Assembly (NCBI GenBank): GCA_964508975.1
Contig: CAZDVQ010000014.1
Location: forward strand, 23,859-87,858
DNA from: CAZDVQ01 sp964508975
GTDB lineage: Bacteria; Bacteroidota; Bacteroidia; Chitinophagales; Saprospiraceae
Length of the DNA: 64,000 bases
Reading direction: 5' to 3'
Below, piece after piece: positions 1 through 8,665 of this stretch. Made by a program: the position numbers and the translations under genes. Under the pieces are notes generated by a model. That model was given only the letters and a program-made list of their open reading frames with translations. It was not told where the DNA came from and made no database searches. Within the stretch, counting starts at the first letter, position 1. Each line of letters starts with the position of its first letter.

Positions 1-1
1 T

Positions 2-610
2 ATCACCGAGCGTGGTAAAACGGCCCGCCAATTTTTGAAACAAGTGATACCAGACATCGCGTTTGGCAACATGGTGTTTTTTGAGCTCAACAAACATACC
101 GAGGCACAAGACTTGGCCGAGATGCTGCAAACCTTGCAAAAAGGGCAATCGCTTGGGCTGATTTCTGAAGCTGGCTGCCCCGGCGTAGCCGACCCCGGTG
201 CTCAAATCGTGGCACTGGCCCATCAGAACGGCATCAAAGTAGTACCTTTAATAGGTCCATCAGCTGTACTCATGAGCCTCATGGCCTCGGGCATGAATGG
301 CCAAGGCTTTAGTTTTCACGGTTATTTACCCGTAAAACCTGCTGAACGGGCCAAAGCCTTGCGCGATCTAGAGCAAAAAGTACAACGGGAAGGGCATTCG
401 CAACTATTTATCGAGACGCCCTACCGCAACCAAGCCATGTTGGAAACCCTGCTGAGTAGCCTACAAGGCAACACAGCGCTGTGCGTGGCAGCCAACATCA
501 CCATGCCCGACGAGTTGATATACACCGCCAAGGTATCGGATTGGAAAAAGCGGAGCTTGCCCGATTTGCAAGACAAGCCCACTGTTTTCATTTTGGGTCA
601 GTTCCAATAA
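2..610 (+). CDS. SAM-dependent methyltransferase, RsmI-like (5' truncated by window)
   Basis: C-terminal 202 residues of a tetrapyrrole-methylase-fold methyltransferase; the frame is open to the window edge, so the gene starts upstream. Visible motifs match the RsmI type: SEAGCPGVADPG (RsmI normally SDAGxPGxxDPG) in the SAM-binding region, VPLIGPSA followed by a SMNGQGF-like substrate segment, and FIETPYRN where RsmI has YESPHR. RsmI methylates the 2'-O of C1402 in 16S rRNA. Many Bacteroidota also carry a shorter paralogue of unknown substrate, and the divergent motifs and short C-terminus here (ending just after the fold) fit that paralogue better than true RsmI. The TTG at 35 is an internal Leu codon in the continuing frame, not a start. 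It is convergent with gldB. Confidence 0.85.
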   Translation: MTERGKTARQFLKQVIPDIAFGNMVFFELNKHTEAQDLAEMLQTLQKGQSLGLISEAGCPGVADPGAQIVALAHQNGIKVVPLIGPSAVLMSLMASGMNGQGFSFHGYLPVKPAERAKALRDLEQKVQREGHSQLFIETPYRNQAMLETLLSSLQGNTALCVAANITMPDELIYTAKVSDWKKRSLPDLQDKPTVFILGQFQ

Positions 611-628
611 TTAAATACTGGGGCAAAA

Positions 629-1639
629 CTACCCGGGCCTATATTTTTTGAGGATTACCTGTGGGTCTGCAATTTTAAGCAACTCGGCAGGCGTAGCGTT
701 AGGCGTTTTGGCCATGTACTCTTGTACCATCTTGTAGCCAAGCCATGCACCCGAGTTACCTGGTTTGGCCACGGGATCGGTCTGGTCAAATGGGCCCGGG
801 TTAACGAATTTCATAAAATCGCTCGACTTGGTGGAGAAGAGTAAGTTCTGGTCCATCAAGAATTTATACAGGCCTTCTTCCGAGCTTTCGAGATATTCCA
901 CTTGGGCTCCCGTCATTTTAAAGCGAATGCTATCGGGGGTTTGAGGCATGAACAAATCGAGGAAGTAGTACTTTTTACCTTCGCGAATCATCTGGTCGAG
1001 CATACGTGGGCCCATGGGCGGGCCTGCGAGGTCATCGGCCAGCATTTCAACCAAAGTAGAAGCCATGTGTTTCTGGTTAAGGGTACGCCTGATGTACATG
1101 TAGCCCAGGTTGGGTATGGTTGGATAGATGGGACAATCTTCGCCCAGGAAAAAATCGAGACCAATGCCTTCAAAATCGGCACCCAGGGGTGCGGCGTAGG
1201 AAAACATGGAGATGTAAGCGTGAAAATCAGGAATACTGGCCTGCGGGAAGTAGTACTTGTAAAACTTCATCGCCTGGGTCAGTTCTTGTTCAAGCCCTTT
1301 TAAATCGCCGTGAACTTGCTGGCAGGTATCGTAAATGTGGCGCACTTCCTTGTTGGTCAAAAAGCCGCGTAGCGCAGCGATAGAATCCTGCTGGCGCTGG
1401 TCAATTGGCCCGGCAAGCATGAAAAACTCGGTAAACGATGGGAAAGAATCCCGCAACATGGCCAACCCTTCGGCCACCTTGTTCGTATCAATCGAGAACA
1501 AAACTTGGTCAAAACGTTTAATCTTTACCTCAACGTCGATATTTGAAACATCAGGAATATGCTTACCTTTGTTTTTCTTGCAGGCGCCGAGGGCGAGTAA
1601 CAGCACCGCGGCCATTAGCATTACACGTTTGAATTGCAT
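629..1639 (-). CDS. gldB: Gliding motility lipoprotein GldB
   Basis: 336-residue predicted lipoprotein with a signal peptide ending in LALGAC (Cys20 lipidated). After a Lys-rich linker comes the family-typical start DVSNIDVEVKIKRFDQVLF, followed by a long helical alpha/beta domain with the conserved MLADDLAGP...MIREGKKYYFLDLFMP segment. GldB is one of the core Gld proteins of gliding Bacteroidota; it is a membrane lipoprotein needed for gliding and associated with T9SS-dependent motility, though its biochemical role is not settled. It is divergent from the PorT-like barrel gene (47 bp between starts), so the two could share a control region. Length is typical of the family. Presence of gldB alongside giant SprB-like proteins elsewhere in the window suggests gliding or surface-adhesin movement. 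Confidence 0.88.
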   Translation of the reverse strand: MQFKRVMLMAAVLLLALGACKKNKGKHIPDVSNIDVEVKIKRFDQVLFSIDTNKVAEGLAMLRDSFPSFTEFFMLAGPIDQRQQDSIAALRGFLTNKEVRHIYDTCQQVHGDLKGLEQELTQAMKFYKYYFPQASIPDFHAYISMFSYAAPLGADFEGIGLDFFLGEDCPIYPTIPNLGYMYIRRTLNQKHMASTLVEMLADDLAGPPMGPRMLDQMIREGKKYYFLDLFMPQTPDSIRFKMTGAQVEYLESSEEGLYKFLMDQNLLFSTKSSDFMKFVNPGPFDQTDPVAKPGNSGAWLGYKMVQEYMAKTPNATPAELLKIADPQVILKKYRPG

Positions 1640-1686
1640 GATTATTTAATTTTAAATACTTATTAACCCGACATAAAACTACAATT

Positions 1687-2421
1687 ATGAAAAAAATCTT
1701 GTGTCTTGTAGCCTTTTTTTCTTTCACGTACCAGCTTTCTGCGCAGGCTTTCAAATTTGGTATCCAAGCCAGCCCTGTTGTATCCTGGATGCATAGCAAC
1801 AATAAGCAGGTGAGTACTACCGGTGCAAATTTAGGCATTGACTTTGGTTTAATCGGTGAATATTATTTCAGCGAAAACGAAAATTATGCTTTTACCATGG
1901 GCCTCAACTACGTGTTGGGCAAAGGTGGTGGTTTGAAATACGATGATGCTGGCCGTATTTTACCCGATACCGATTACAGCAACGAGCTGTTGGCCGTGAT
2001 TCCACGCGACTCGGGCTCTACCTCGGTTACGTTCCCCGCCAATACCACGTTCAAAAGTCGTTTGAACTACCTCCGCATCCCACTGGGATTCAAAATGCGT
2101 ACCAATGAGCTGGGTAACAGCTACTTACGCGCCTTCGCACAATTACCTGTTTTGGGTATTGACATTGCGACTTCTGCCCGCAGCGACATTAAGCTCGACA
2201 ATGGCACGGAGTTCAAAAAAGAGGTGACCTACCGCGATTTCTTACCACTTGGCCTTACCGTGGGCGGTGGCGCAGGCGTTGAATGGTTCCCCAACGATAG
2301 CGAGTTGGCATTCGTGATGGGCGTTTACTACAACGGTGGCCTCATCGATATCACACAAGATGAATTAAAACGCAAAGGCACTACCTCGGATGTAACTATC
2401 CGTTTGGCAGTGATGTTCTAG
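1687..2421 (+). CDS. Outer-membrane beta-barrel, PorT-like family
   Basis: 244 residues. A Sec signal peptide (cleavage after LSAQ) is followed by FKFGIQASPVVSWM, the usual opening of the small eight-stranded OMP_b-brl_2/PorT family, then alternating hydrophobic/aromatic strands and a terminal Phe (LAVMF) as expected for BAM-inserted barrels. The segment RLNYLRIPLGFKMRTNELG is the characteristic strand-turn-strand of PorT-like proteins. True PorT is a T9SS accessory protein; many paralogues have unknown roles, so assignment to T9SS is inference, mildly supported by the divergent gldB. Start is the ATG directly after a short AT-rich leader. The gene is followed by a GC-rich intergenic repeat. 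Confidence 0.75.
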   Translation: MKKILCLVAFFSFTYQLSAQAFKFGIQASPVVSWMHSNNKQVSTTGANLGIDFGLIGEYYFSENENYAFTMGLNYVLGKGGGLKYDDAGRILPDTDYSNELLAVIPRDSGSTSVTFPANTTFKSRLNYLRIPLGFKMRTNELGNSYLRAFAQLPVLGIDIATSARSDIKLDNGTEFKKEVTYRDFLPLGLTVGGGAGVEWFPNDSELAFVMGVYYNGGLIDITQDELKRKGTTSDVTIRLAVMF

Positions 2422-2489
2422 GGGTGAGGGGTTAGTTTTTAGGCCTAAGTCATTTCATCTTTTATTCATTATATCATTTTATCTTTTTT

Positions 2490-2645
2490 GGGCGCCCCGG
2501 CGCTGCGCGCCGTCGCTACGTTGCGCGGCTCGCTATTCGCTCGGCCCTTCGCCGCCGTGGGCAGGGGCAAGCCCTGCCCCTACAATGCGGCGGCTCGGTC
2601 TGGCCCTGCGGGCCACCGCTCCACATCGCTGGCGCGATGCCCACA
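2490..2645 (-). repeat. GC-rich dispersed intergenic element, copy A
   Basis: A run of T is followed by GGGCGCCCCGG, then CGCTACGTTGCGCGGCTCGC, CTCGGCCC, GGTCTGGCCCTGCGGGCC and CATCGCTGG. It is the reverse orientation of copies E and K. The left flank is an AT-rich array of TTTCATC/TTATTCATT-like words. The element contains several short palindromes and sits between two convergent genes. Confidence 0.75.
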
Positions 2646-2667
2646 AAGGTATACCGCTTATACAAAA

Positions 2668-2698
2668 AAACGCCCCAACGTAATCCGTTGGGGCGTTT
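2668..2698 (-). terminator. Rho-independent terminator of the acyl-CoA synthetase gene
   Basis: Perfect 13-bp stem (AAACGCCCCAACG / CGTTGGGGCGTTT) with a short loop; on the minus strand it is followed by a T-run (2670-2664). It lies 20 bp past the stop at 2719. Confidence 0.9.
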
Positions 2699-2718
2699 GT
2701 ATTTCAAAGCGGTTTAGA

Positions 2719-4515
2719 CTAAGCTTCGCGATAAATCTCGGCAATTTCCTTGGCGAATTTATCCATGATTACACGGCGTTTGAGTTTCATGGTAGGCGTA
2801 AGCTCATCGGTAGCTACATCCCAAGGTTGCGACATGAGCACAAACTTCTTGATTTGCTCAATTTTACCGAAGTTGGGGTTTACTTGATCCACCAGCTCTT
2901 GGAAAGCTTCGAGTACTTTCGGGTGTTTCACCATTTCCTCGTTGGTAGTGTAGGCCACGTTATTTTCTTTACACCAGTTTTTCACAGCGTCGAAAGATGG
3001 TACGATAAGCGCAGCGCAGAACTTCTCGTTGTTACCCAACACCATCATCTGCTCAATCATGAACTCCTCTTTAAAGCGGCTCTCGATTGGGGATGGTGCG
3101 ATGTATTTACCACCAGAGGTTTTGAGCAATTCTTTCTTGCGGTCGGTAATTTTGAGGAAGCGATTGCCTTTGCCATCGTCCACGAATTTACCCACGTCGC
3201 CGGTGTGGAACCAGCCGTCCTTATCAATAACCTCGTCGGTTTTGTCTTGCTTGTTGTAGTAGCCCGTCATTACGTTAGGGCCTTTGCACAAGATTTCGCC
3301 TTCGCCTGGACCGTAATTCGGGTCGTCCTCATCAATGCGTACAGTAACAGAGCTAATTGGAACACCAACGCAGCCCAACATGGCCTGACCTTCGTCAAAA
3401 CGGTTAAAGCTGATTACCGGCGAAGTCTCGGTTAAGCCGTAACCCTCGCGAATAGGAATACCTGCTGCCGAGAAGAACTGTGCAATCTTACGTGGGCAAG
3501 CGGCAGCACCCGTTACGATGCCTTGTACTCGGCCACCTAGGCGGGCACGTATTTTACTAAACACCAGTTTATCGGCAATTTTCCACTGTATAGCTTCAAA
3601 TCCAGAAGGTTTATAGCCGTATTCGTATTTCTCGGTAAGGCCAACGGCCCAGAGGAAGATTTTTTTCTTGATTGGGCTGCCTTGCATCGCCATGCTGTAC
3701 ACGCGTTCGTATACTTTCTCGAGCAAGCGCGGAACCGATGAGAACACATGCGGGCAAACCACTGGAAGCTCGTCGCGGAGGGTATCAACACTCTCCGCAT
3801 AACGGATATTTACACCCATGGCAATGTAAGTGTATACCACCATGCGCTCGAATATATGGCAAAGCGGCAAGAAGCTCAAGGCTGTATCACCTTGTTTGAT
3901 CGGCAACAAATCCATCACGTCGCGGATATTGCTACAGATATTATCGTGGGTGAGCATAACCCCTTTAGGGTCGCCGGTAGTACCAGATGTATAAATGATG
4001 GTCGCCATATCAGAAGGTTTGATATTGGCTTTAATGGCTTCTACATCGCTGAGGTCGCCCTCGGCAAAGATGGTTTCCCAGTTGGGTGCGTCAACATCGC
4101 TGTCGAAGGCGAAGATTTCGCGAAGAGAAGGGATTTGCGTTTGCGCTTCCCGCACCTTGTCGATGAGGTCGCCGTGGCCAACAAAACAGTACTTCACCTC
4201 TGCATCGTTGAAGATGTACACGTACTCGCGCGCGCTGATGGTAGGGTAAACCGGCACGTTGATAGCACCGATTTGCTGCATACCTAAGTCGATCACGTTC
4301 CACTCGGGACGGTTGTTGTAGGAGATGGTCGCGATTTTATCGCCAGGGCGAACACCAATTTGATACAGGCCCAAGCTCACTTTGTTGACGAGCTCAACGA
4401 GTTCTTTGGTGCTGTACCAAAACTCTTTACCCCTTGGCTTGCCACCAATGGACTTGCGCTGGGGATATTTTTCAAGTTGATAGTATGGGAGATCAAACAG
4501 TCGAGTAAACTCCAT
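2719..4515 (-). CDS. Long-chain acyl-CoA synthetase (AMP-forming)
   Basis: 598 residues, the usual length for long-chain fatty acid-CoA ligases of the FadD15/FAA1 type. The adenylate-forming signature YTSGTTGDPKG is at about residues 175-185, the A5 motif GYGLTETSPV near 359, the A7 TGDVG and A8 hinge DRKKELLKTSGGKYIAP near 435-475. The C-terminal lid domain is short, as in this subfamily. It activates fatty acids with ATP and CoA for beta-oxidation or lipid synthesis; substrate chain length cannot be read from sequence. No signal peptide: cytoplasmic or membrane-associated. It is monocistronic, with its own strong terminator. Upstream lies a GC-rich repeat. Confidence 0.92.
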   Translation of the reverse strand: MEFTRLFDLPYYQLEKYPQRKSIGGKPRGKEFWYSTKELVELVNKVSLGLYQIGVRPGDKIATISYNNRPEWNVIDLGMQQIGAINVPVYPTISAREYVYIFNDAEVKYCFVGHGDLIDKVREAQTQIPSLREIFAFDSDVDAPNWETIFAEGDLSDVEAIKANIKPSDMATIIYTSGTTGDPKGVMLTHDNICSNIRDVMDLLPIKQGDTALSFLPLCHIFERMVVYTYIAMGVNIRYAESVDTLRDELPVVCPHVFSSVPRLLEKVYERVYSMAMQGSPIKKKIFLWAVGLTEKYEYGYKPSGFEAIQWKIADKLVFSKIRARLGGRVQGIVTGAAACPRKIAQFFSAAGIPIREGYGLTETSPVISFNRFDEGQAMLGCVGVPISSVTVRIDEDDPNYGPGEGEILCKGPNVMTGYYNKQDKTDEVIDKDGWFHTGDVGKFVDDGKGNRFLKITDRKKELLKTSGGKYIAPSPIESRFKEEFMIEQMMVLGNNEKFCAALIVPSFDAVKNWCKENNVAYTTNEEMVKHPKVLEAFQELVDQVNPNFGKIEQIKKFVLMSQPWDVATDELTPTMKLKRRVIMDKFAKEIAEIYREA

Positions 4516-5027
4516 AATGGTTAGGTTATTGTTGAGTGATAGGATAGTTCCGTACTGATAAAAAAGCCGCGTGAGCTGGCCGGAGGGCTGCGGCGTAGCC
4601 GCAGGCGCGTAGCGCTAAGCGTTCAGCGCACCCGGAGGACAGCGACCCGAGCGCCAAAGGGCGTATGCAATACGCCCGGAGCGAGGGGCACGCCCAAAAA
4701 GAAAAAATGAGTAAGGAGCAAATGAGTAAATGACCAATACTAATTGCGCTATCTTAGCCGCCACAATAATAGTAAAACTATTACGAATGAAAATAGTTTT
4801 AAGATTGTTTTTTTAGGCGTTGCCAAATTAATACATTTGCCAAAGCAATTCAAATAAAATTTAATTTCGCCCTAAATATCTCCATGAAAGCTCCTGTTTC
4901 GCCGCCAGCCATCCTATATACTGGCTACCAGAAAGCGCATGTGGCGCCAGGCGTTAGGCGTATGGCCAAAAGCAGCGTGCACCAGACAAATTTCTTGTTG
5001 GTGGGTTATCCTATCATTGCACCTGAA
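4516..5027. other. 512-bp intergenic stretch with GC-rich element B
   Basis: Positions 4566-4695 hold a divergent copy of the dispersed GC-rich element (ends GGGGCACGCCC followed by an A-run), then a low-complexity patch of ATGAGTAA/AATGAGTAAATGA words (4706-4733). From 4740 the DNA is AT-rich; a TACATTTG box occurs at 4832-4839. A 60-codon open frame at 4884-5066 runs into the 3' end of the carboxylase gene on the opposite strand; I do not call it a gene. Confidence 0.6.
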
Positions 5028-6569
5028 CTAGAGCGGGATGTTACCGTGCTTTTTCCGAGGAAGTGATACCGCCTTGTTTTCCAGCATTTTATAGCTCTTA
5101 ATCAACTTAATGCGGGTTTCTTGCGGGTCAATCACCTCGTCGATGAAGCCACGTGCAGCGGCACCGTATGGGTGTGCAAACTTATCGGCATACTCCGCTT
5201 CTTTCTCGGCCAATTTAGCGGCGGGATCAGCAGCAGCTTTGATTTCGCGCATGAAAATAATCTCCGATGCCCCCTTGGCACCCATCACGGCAATCTCGGC
5301 CGTTGGCCAGGCAAAATTGAGGTCGGCACCGATATGTTTAGAGTTCATCACGTCGTAAGCACCGCCGTAAGCCTTGCGGGTAATGACCGAGATACGCGGC
5401 ACGGTGGCCTCGCTGAAGGCATATAAAAGCTTGGCGCCGTTGGTGATGATGGCATTCCACTCTTGGTCGGTACCGGGCAAAAAGCCTGGCACATCAACCA
5501 ACACCAGCAGCGGGATATTGAAACTATCGCAGAAACGCACGAAACGAGCGCCTTTTTTTGAACTGTTGACATCGAGTACACCCGCTAACACCGCTGGCTG
5601 GTTGGCCACGATACCGATGCTACGACCCGCGAGGCGGGCAAAACCCACCACGATGTTCTCGGCATAATCTTTATGTACCTCCATGAACGAGGCCTCGTCG
5701 CAAACTTGCTCGATAACCTCGCGGATATCGTAAGGTTGGTTGGGGTTTTCAGGGATTACCTTGCGCAGCTCGGGCCGAAGCTCGTCGGCAAACTCGTAAG
5801 GATAAACGGGCGCATCTTCCTCGCAGTTTTGCGGCATGTACGAAAGTAACTGCTTGATTTGTTGGATACACTCCAGGTCGTTGGCCGAGGTGAGGTGCGT
5901 TACACCCGACTTGGTGCTGTGCGCCGACGCACCACCAAGGTCCTCGGAACTTACCTCCTCGTTGGTAACCGTTTTAACCACGTTAGGGCCGGTTACGAAC
6001 ATGTAAGATGTATTTTCGACCATGAGGATAAAGTCGGTAATGGCCGGCGAGTAAACCGCACCGCCCGCACACGGCCCCATGATGGCCGAAATTTGAGGAA
6101 TAACCCCAGAAGCCAAGGTATTGCGCCAGAAGATATCGGCATAACCACCCAGCGATACCACGCCCTCTTGGATACGTGCGCCGCCCGAGTCATTAAGACC
6201 AATTAGCGGAGCGCCATTTTTCATGGCGAGATCCATGATTTTAACGATTTTCTCGGCATGGGTTTCAGATAGTGAACCACCGAAAACGGTAAAATCTTGG
6301 GCAAAAACATACACCAAACGACCGTTAACGGTACCGTAGCCAGTAACCACGCCATCGCCGAGGTACTGTTCGTTCTCCATGCCGAAGTCGGTACTACGGT
6401 GGGTCACAAACATACCGATTTCCTCAAAAGAACCATCATCGAGGAGCATGTTCACGCGCTCGCGAGCTGTGAGTTTGCCTTTCTCGTGTTGTTTTTTGAT
6501 GCGGTCGGCACCGCCGCCCAGCAGGGCTTCGGCTTGTTTGAGTTGGAGGTTTTGCAGTTTATCTTTCAT
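5028..6569 (-). CDS. Acyl-CoA carboxylase, carboxyltransferase beta subunit (propionyl-CoA carboxylase type)
   Basis: 513 residues with the two crotonase-fold halves of the PccB/MmdA family: the N-terminal half has KGKLTARERVNMLLDDGSFEEIG, FAQDFTVFGGSLSE and NDSGGARIQEGV; the C-terminal half has ARFVRFCDSFNIPLLVLVDVPGFLPG and AYGGAYDVMNSKHIGAD. In this family the protein moves carboxybiotin to propionyl-CoA, giving methylmalonyl-CoA, or acts in a sodium-pumping decarboxylase. No biotin-carboxylase or biotin-carrier subunit is encoded in the window, so which complex it joins is open. It lies downstream of the desaturase and dtd on the same strand (56-bp gap), possibly co-transcribed. Confidence 0.9.
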   Translation of the reverse strand: MKDKLQNLQLKQAEALLGGGADRIKKQHEKGKLTARERVNMLLDDGSFEEIGMFVTHRSTDFGMENEQYLGDGVVTGYGTVNGRLVYVFAQDFTVFGGSLSETHAEKIVKIMDLAMKNGAPLIGLNDSGGARIQEGVVSLGGYADIFWRNTLASGVIPQISAIMGPCAGGAVYSPAITDFILMVENTSYMFVTGPNVVKTVTNEEVSSEDLGGASAHSTKSGVTHLTSANDLECIQQIKQLLSYMPQNCEEDAPVYPYEFADELRPELRKVIPENPNQPYDIREVIEQVCDEASFMEVHKDYAENIVVGFARLAGRSIGIVANQPAVLAGVLDVNSSKKGARFVRFCDSFNIPLLVLVDVPGFLPGTDQEWNAIITNGAKLLYAFSEATVPRISVITRKAYGGAYDVMNSKHIGADLNFAWPTAEIAVMGAKGASEIIFMREIKAAADPAAKLAEKEAEYADKFAHPYGAAARGFIDEVIDPQETRIKLIKSYKMLENKAVSLPRKKHGNIPL

Positions 6570-6625
6570 GGTCGGTCTTGTGCTTGGATATGCAGCACAA
6601 AGAACGTGAAAAGTTGGGAGTTTTT

Positions 6626-8089
6626 TTACTCCGCCACCAACTCTGATACAATTTTGCCCGACAAGATAGCCAGCGGGATACCGCCCCCAGGGTGTACGCT
6701 ACCGCCGCAGAAATACAAGCCCCCTACCCTACTCGACTTGTTGGCATGCCGCCAAAATGCCGCGTAACGGTTGTTGGAGCTGGTCCCATACAGCGAACCT
6801 TGGTAAGACGAGGTTCGCGACTCGATTCTGCGGGGATCTAGGATTTCCTCTACCTCGATGAGCGGGGCAATGTCCTCGCCCAGCAATCGACTTAGCTTTT
6901 GGATAATATTTTGCCTAGAGCGCTCGATGATTTCGTCCCAATCTTGGCCCATGTTGCCAGGTACATTAATCATCACGAACCAGTTTTCGGCATTTTCCGG
7001 GGCATCATTGGGCACCGCCTTAGAGGTGATGTTGAGATACACCGTGGGGTCGTCTATCACGTTTTTATGCTCGAACAAAGTATCGAACTCGGCCTTGTAA
7101 TCCTCCGTGAAAAAGACATTGTGCACATCTAACTGCGGGAAGCTTCGCTTAATACCCCAGTAAAAAATAAGTGCTGATAAAGAGCGTTCCTGCGCCAGGG
7201 TTTTCTTGGGCTTGGCCAGTTGAGCGGGCAGTAACTTGTGATAGGTATGCCAAACATCCATGTTGCTGACCACGATAGAGGCCAGATGCTGTTTATCGCC
7301 CACCCGTACACCTTTGGCTTTGCCGCCATCTAGCAGAATCTCGTCGACCTTAGCATTAAAGTTAAACTGAACACCTATATCGGTAGCCAGCCGGTACAAA
7401 CCCTTTGTAATCTCGTGCATGCCCCCGTGGGGAATGTAGGCCCCGTAGCCATATTCCAAGTGCGGAATGATGGTCAAAATACCGGGTGCTTTATAGGGAT
7501 TCGAGCCGTTGTAGGTAGCATAACGGTTAAACAACTGCACCAACTTGGGGTGTTGGAGCAATTGCTCGTTCACCTGGTTCATGGTTTTGAATATGTGCAA
7601 CTTAGGTAGCTGCAAAAGTGCCTTGAGCACGGACATACTCAGCCAAGTGCTCATTCGGTTGAGGGGCTTACGCAGGAAAATATCGCCGGTCAGCTCGTAT
7701 TTGGTGCGGCTATCCGCTATGGCACGTTCTAATACTTGTGGGTCAACACCCATCACTTCCGATACTTCCTGGGCATAGCGTTTTTTGTCGGCATAGGCGT
7801 GTAGTTTGGTGCCATCTTCCCAGAAATAATGGCACATCACCTCAAGTTGGTCGTAGCCGTAATAATCCCTTGGATTTTTACCCGCCACCTGGTACAGTTC
7901 ATCAATGAGTTGAGGCATGGTGAACAAGCTAGGCCCAGCGTCAAAGCGGTATGGGCCCAGTTGAAACTCGGTGAGTTTACCACCGGGATAACTGTTGGCT
8001 TCAAAAACTTGTACCTGGTGCCCAGCGGCTTGTAAACGTATAGCCGCCGACAAACCTGCCATGCCGCTACCAATGATAATTATATCCAT
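6626..8089 (-). CDS. Carotenoid desaturase of the CrtI/CrtD family
   Basis: 487 residues, an FAD-dependent amine-oxidase-fold enzyme. The Rossmann motif IIGSGMAGLSAAIRL (residues 5-19) is followed by EANSYPGGKLTEF and RFDAGPSLFTMP; the C-terminal FAD motif is GLYFCGGSVHPGGGIPLA. The wording EANSYPGGK...GPSLFTMPQ resembles the Bacteroidota CrtD-like branch (1-hydroxycarotenoid 3,4-desaturase) more than phytoene desaturase CrtI, but eye comparison cannot settle this. No crtB, crtY or crtZ is nearby, which is odd since crt genes commonly cluster. It starts 21 bp downstream of dtd on the same strand, so transcription is probably shared. Confidence 0.82.
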   Translation of the reverse strand: MDIIIIGSGMAGLSAAIRLQAAGHQVQVFEANSYPGGKLTEFQLGPYRFDAGPSLFTMPQLIDELYQVAGKNPRDYYGYDQLEVMCHYFWEDGTKLHAYADKKRYAQEVSEVMGVDPQVLERAIADSRTKYELTGDIFLRKPLNRMSTWLSMSVLKALLQLPKLHIFKTMNQVNEQLLQHPKLVQLFNRYATYNGSNPYKAPGILTIIPHLEYGYGAYIPHGGMHEITKGLYRLATDIGVQFNFNAKVDEILLDGGKAKGVRVGDKQHLASIVVSNMDVWHTYHKLLPAQLAKPKKTLAQERSLSALIFYWGIKRSFPQLDVHNVFFTEDYKAEFDTLFEHKNVIDDPTVYLNITSKAVPNDAPENAENWFVMINVPGNMGQDWDEIIERSRQNIIQKLSRLLGEDIAPLIEVEEILDPRRIESRTSSYQGSLYGTSSNNRYAAFWRHANKSSRVGGLYFCGGSVHPGGGIPLAILSGKIVSELVAE

Positions 8090-8110
8090 AGTTATGCTTA
8101 ACGCTCGAAA

Positions 8111-8563
8111 TTAAACTTTGTTCTGGGAGTCGATGATAATGGTCACGGGGCCGTCATTTTCAAGGCTAACCTTCATATCGGCGCCAAAAGTACCCGACTC
8201 CGGACTTATGCCCGTGAGTTTTTTACAGAGTTGCAGGAAATACTCGTACAAGGGTATTGCCTTTTCAGGCCGGGCGGCCTGTATAAACGAAGGGCGATTG
8301 CCTTTTTTGGTAGAAGCGTGTAAGGTAAACTGGCTAACCACCAGCAGTTGACCTTGAACATCGAGCATGCTAAGGTTCATCTTACCTTCCTCGTCGTTAA
8401 AAATACGCATTTGTACCACCTTCATGGCCAGCCATTCGGCATCTTCCTCTGTATCGTATTCTTCGACGCCGAGGAGCACGAGAAGCCCTTGATGTATGCT
8501 TGATTTCAACTTACCGTCGATAGTCACGGAAGCATGGTTTACTCGTTGGATGACAGCGCGCAT
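8111..8563 (-). CDS. dtd: D-aminoacyl-tRNA deacylase
   Basis: 150 residues, full length. It opens with MRAVIQRVNHASVTIDG as in bacterial DTD, has the active-site motif SQFTLHASTKKGNRPSF (about residues 77-93) and the second motif NDGPVTIIID near the C-terminus, which forms the cross-subunit Gly-cisPro pocket that excludes L-aminoacyl-tRNA. It hydrolyses D-aminoacyl-tRNA (and Gly-tRNA(Ala)) in the cytoplasm for translational quality control. First gene of a co-directional set with the carotenoid desaturase and carboxylase; no functional link between them is obvious. Confidence 0.96.
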   Translation of the reverse strand: MRAVIQRVNHASVTIDGKLKSSIHQGLLVLLGVEEYDTEEDAEWLAMKVVQMRIFNDEEGKMNLSMLDVQGQLLVVSQFTLHASTKKGNRPSFIQAARPEKAIPLYEYFLQLCKKLTGISPESGTFGADMKVSLENDGPVTIIIDSQNKV

Positions 8564-8608
8564 ATAACTACATTTTGAAAGGCAAAACTAATCAATTCCA
8601 ACAAAAAA

Positions 8609-8640
8609 ATCGCCTCCTTCGGGTAAACAAAGGAGGCGAT
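8609..8640 (-). terminator. Rho-independent terminator of the upstream PorP/SprF gene
   Basis: 11-bp perfect stem (ATCGCCTCCTT / AAGGAGGCGAT) with a 10-nt loop; on the minus strand it is followed by seven T. It lies 26 bp past the stop at 8666 and before dtd. Confidence 0.92.
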
Positions 8641-8665
8641 GTATAAAAGCTAAATCAGGTTTAGC

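Noticed and set aside
2488..3435. Long plus-strand open frame (315 codons)
   Set aside because: It begins in GC-rich element A and runs antisense to the acyl-CoA synthetase gene; the protein has no recognisable features.
4884..5066. 60-codon plus-strand frame with a TACATTTG box upstream
   Set aside because: It overlaps the 3' end of the carboxylase gene antisense and shows no signal peptide, domain or conserved feature.
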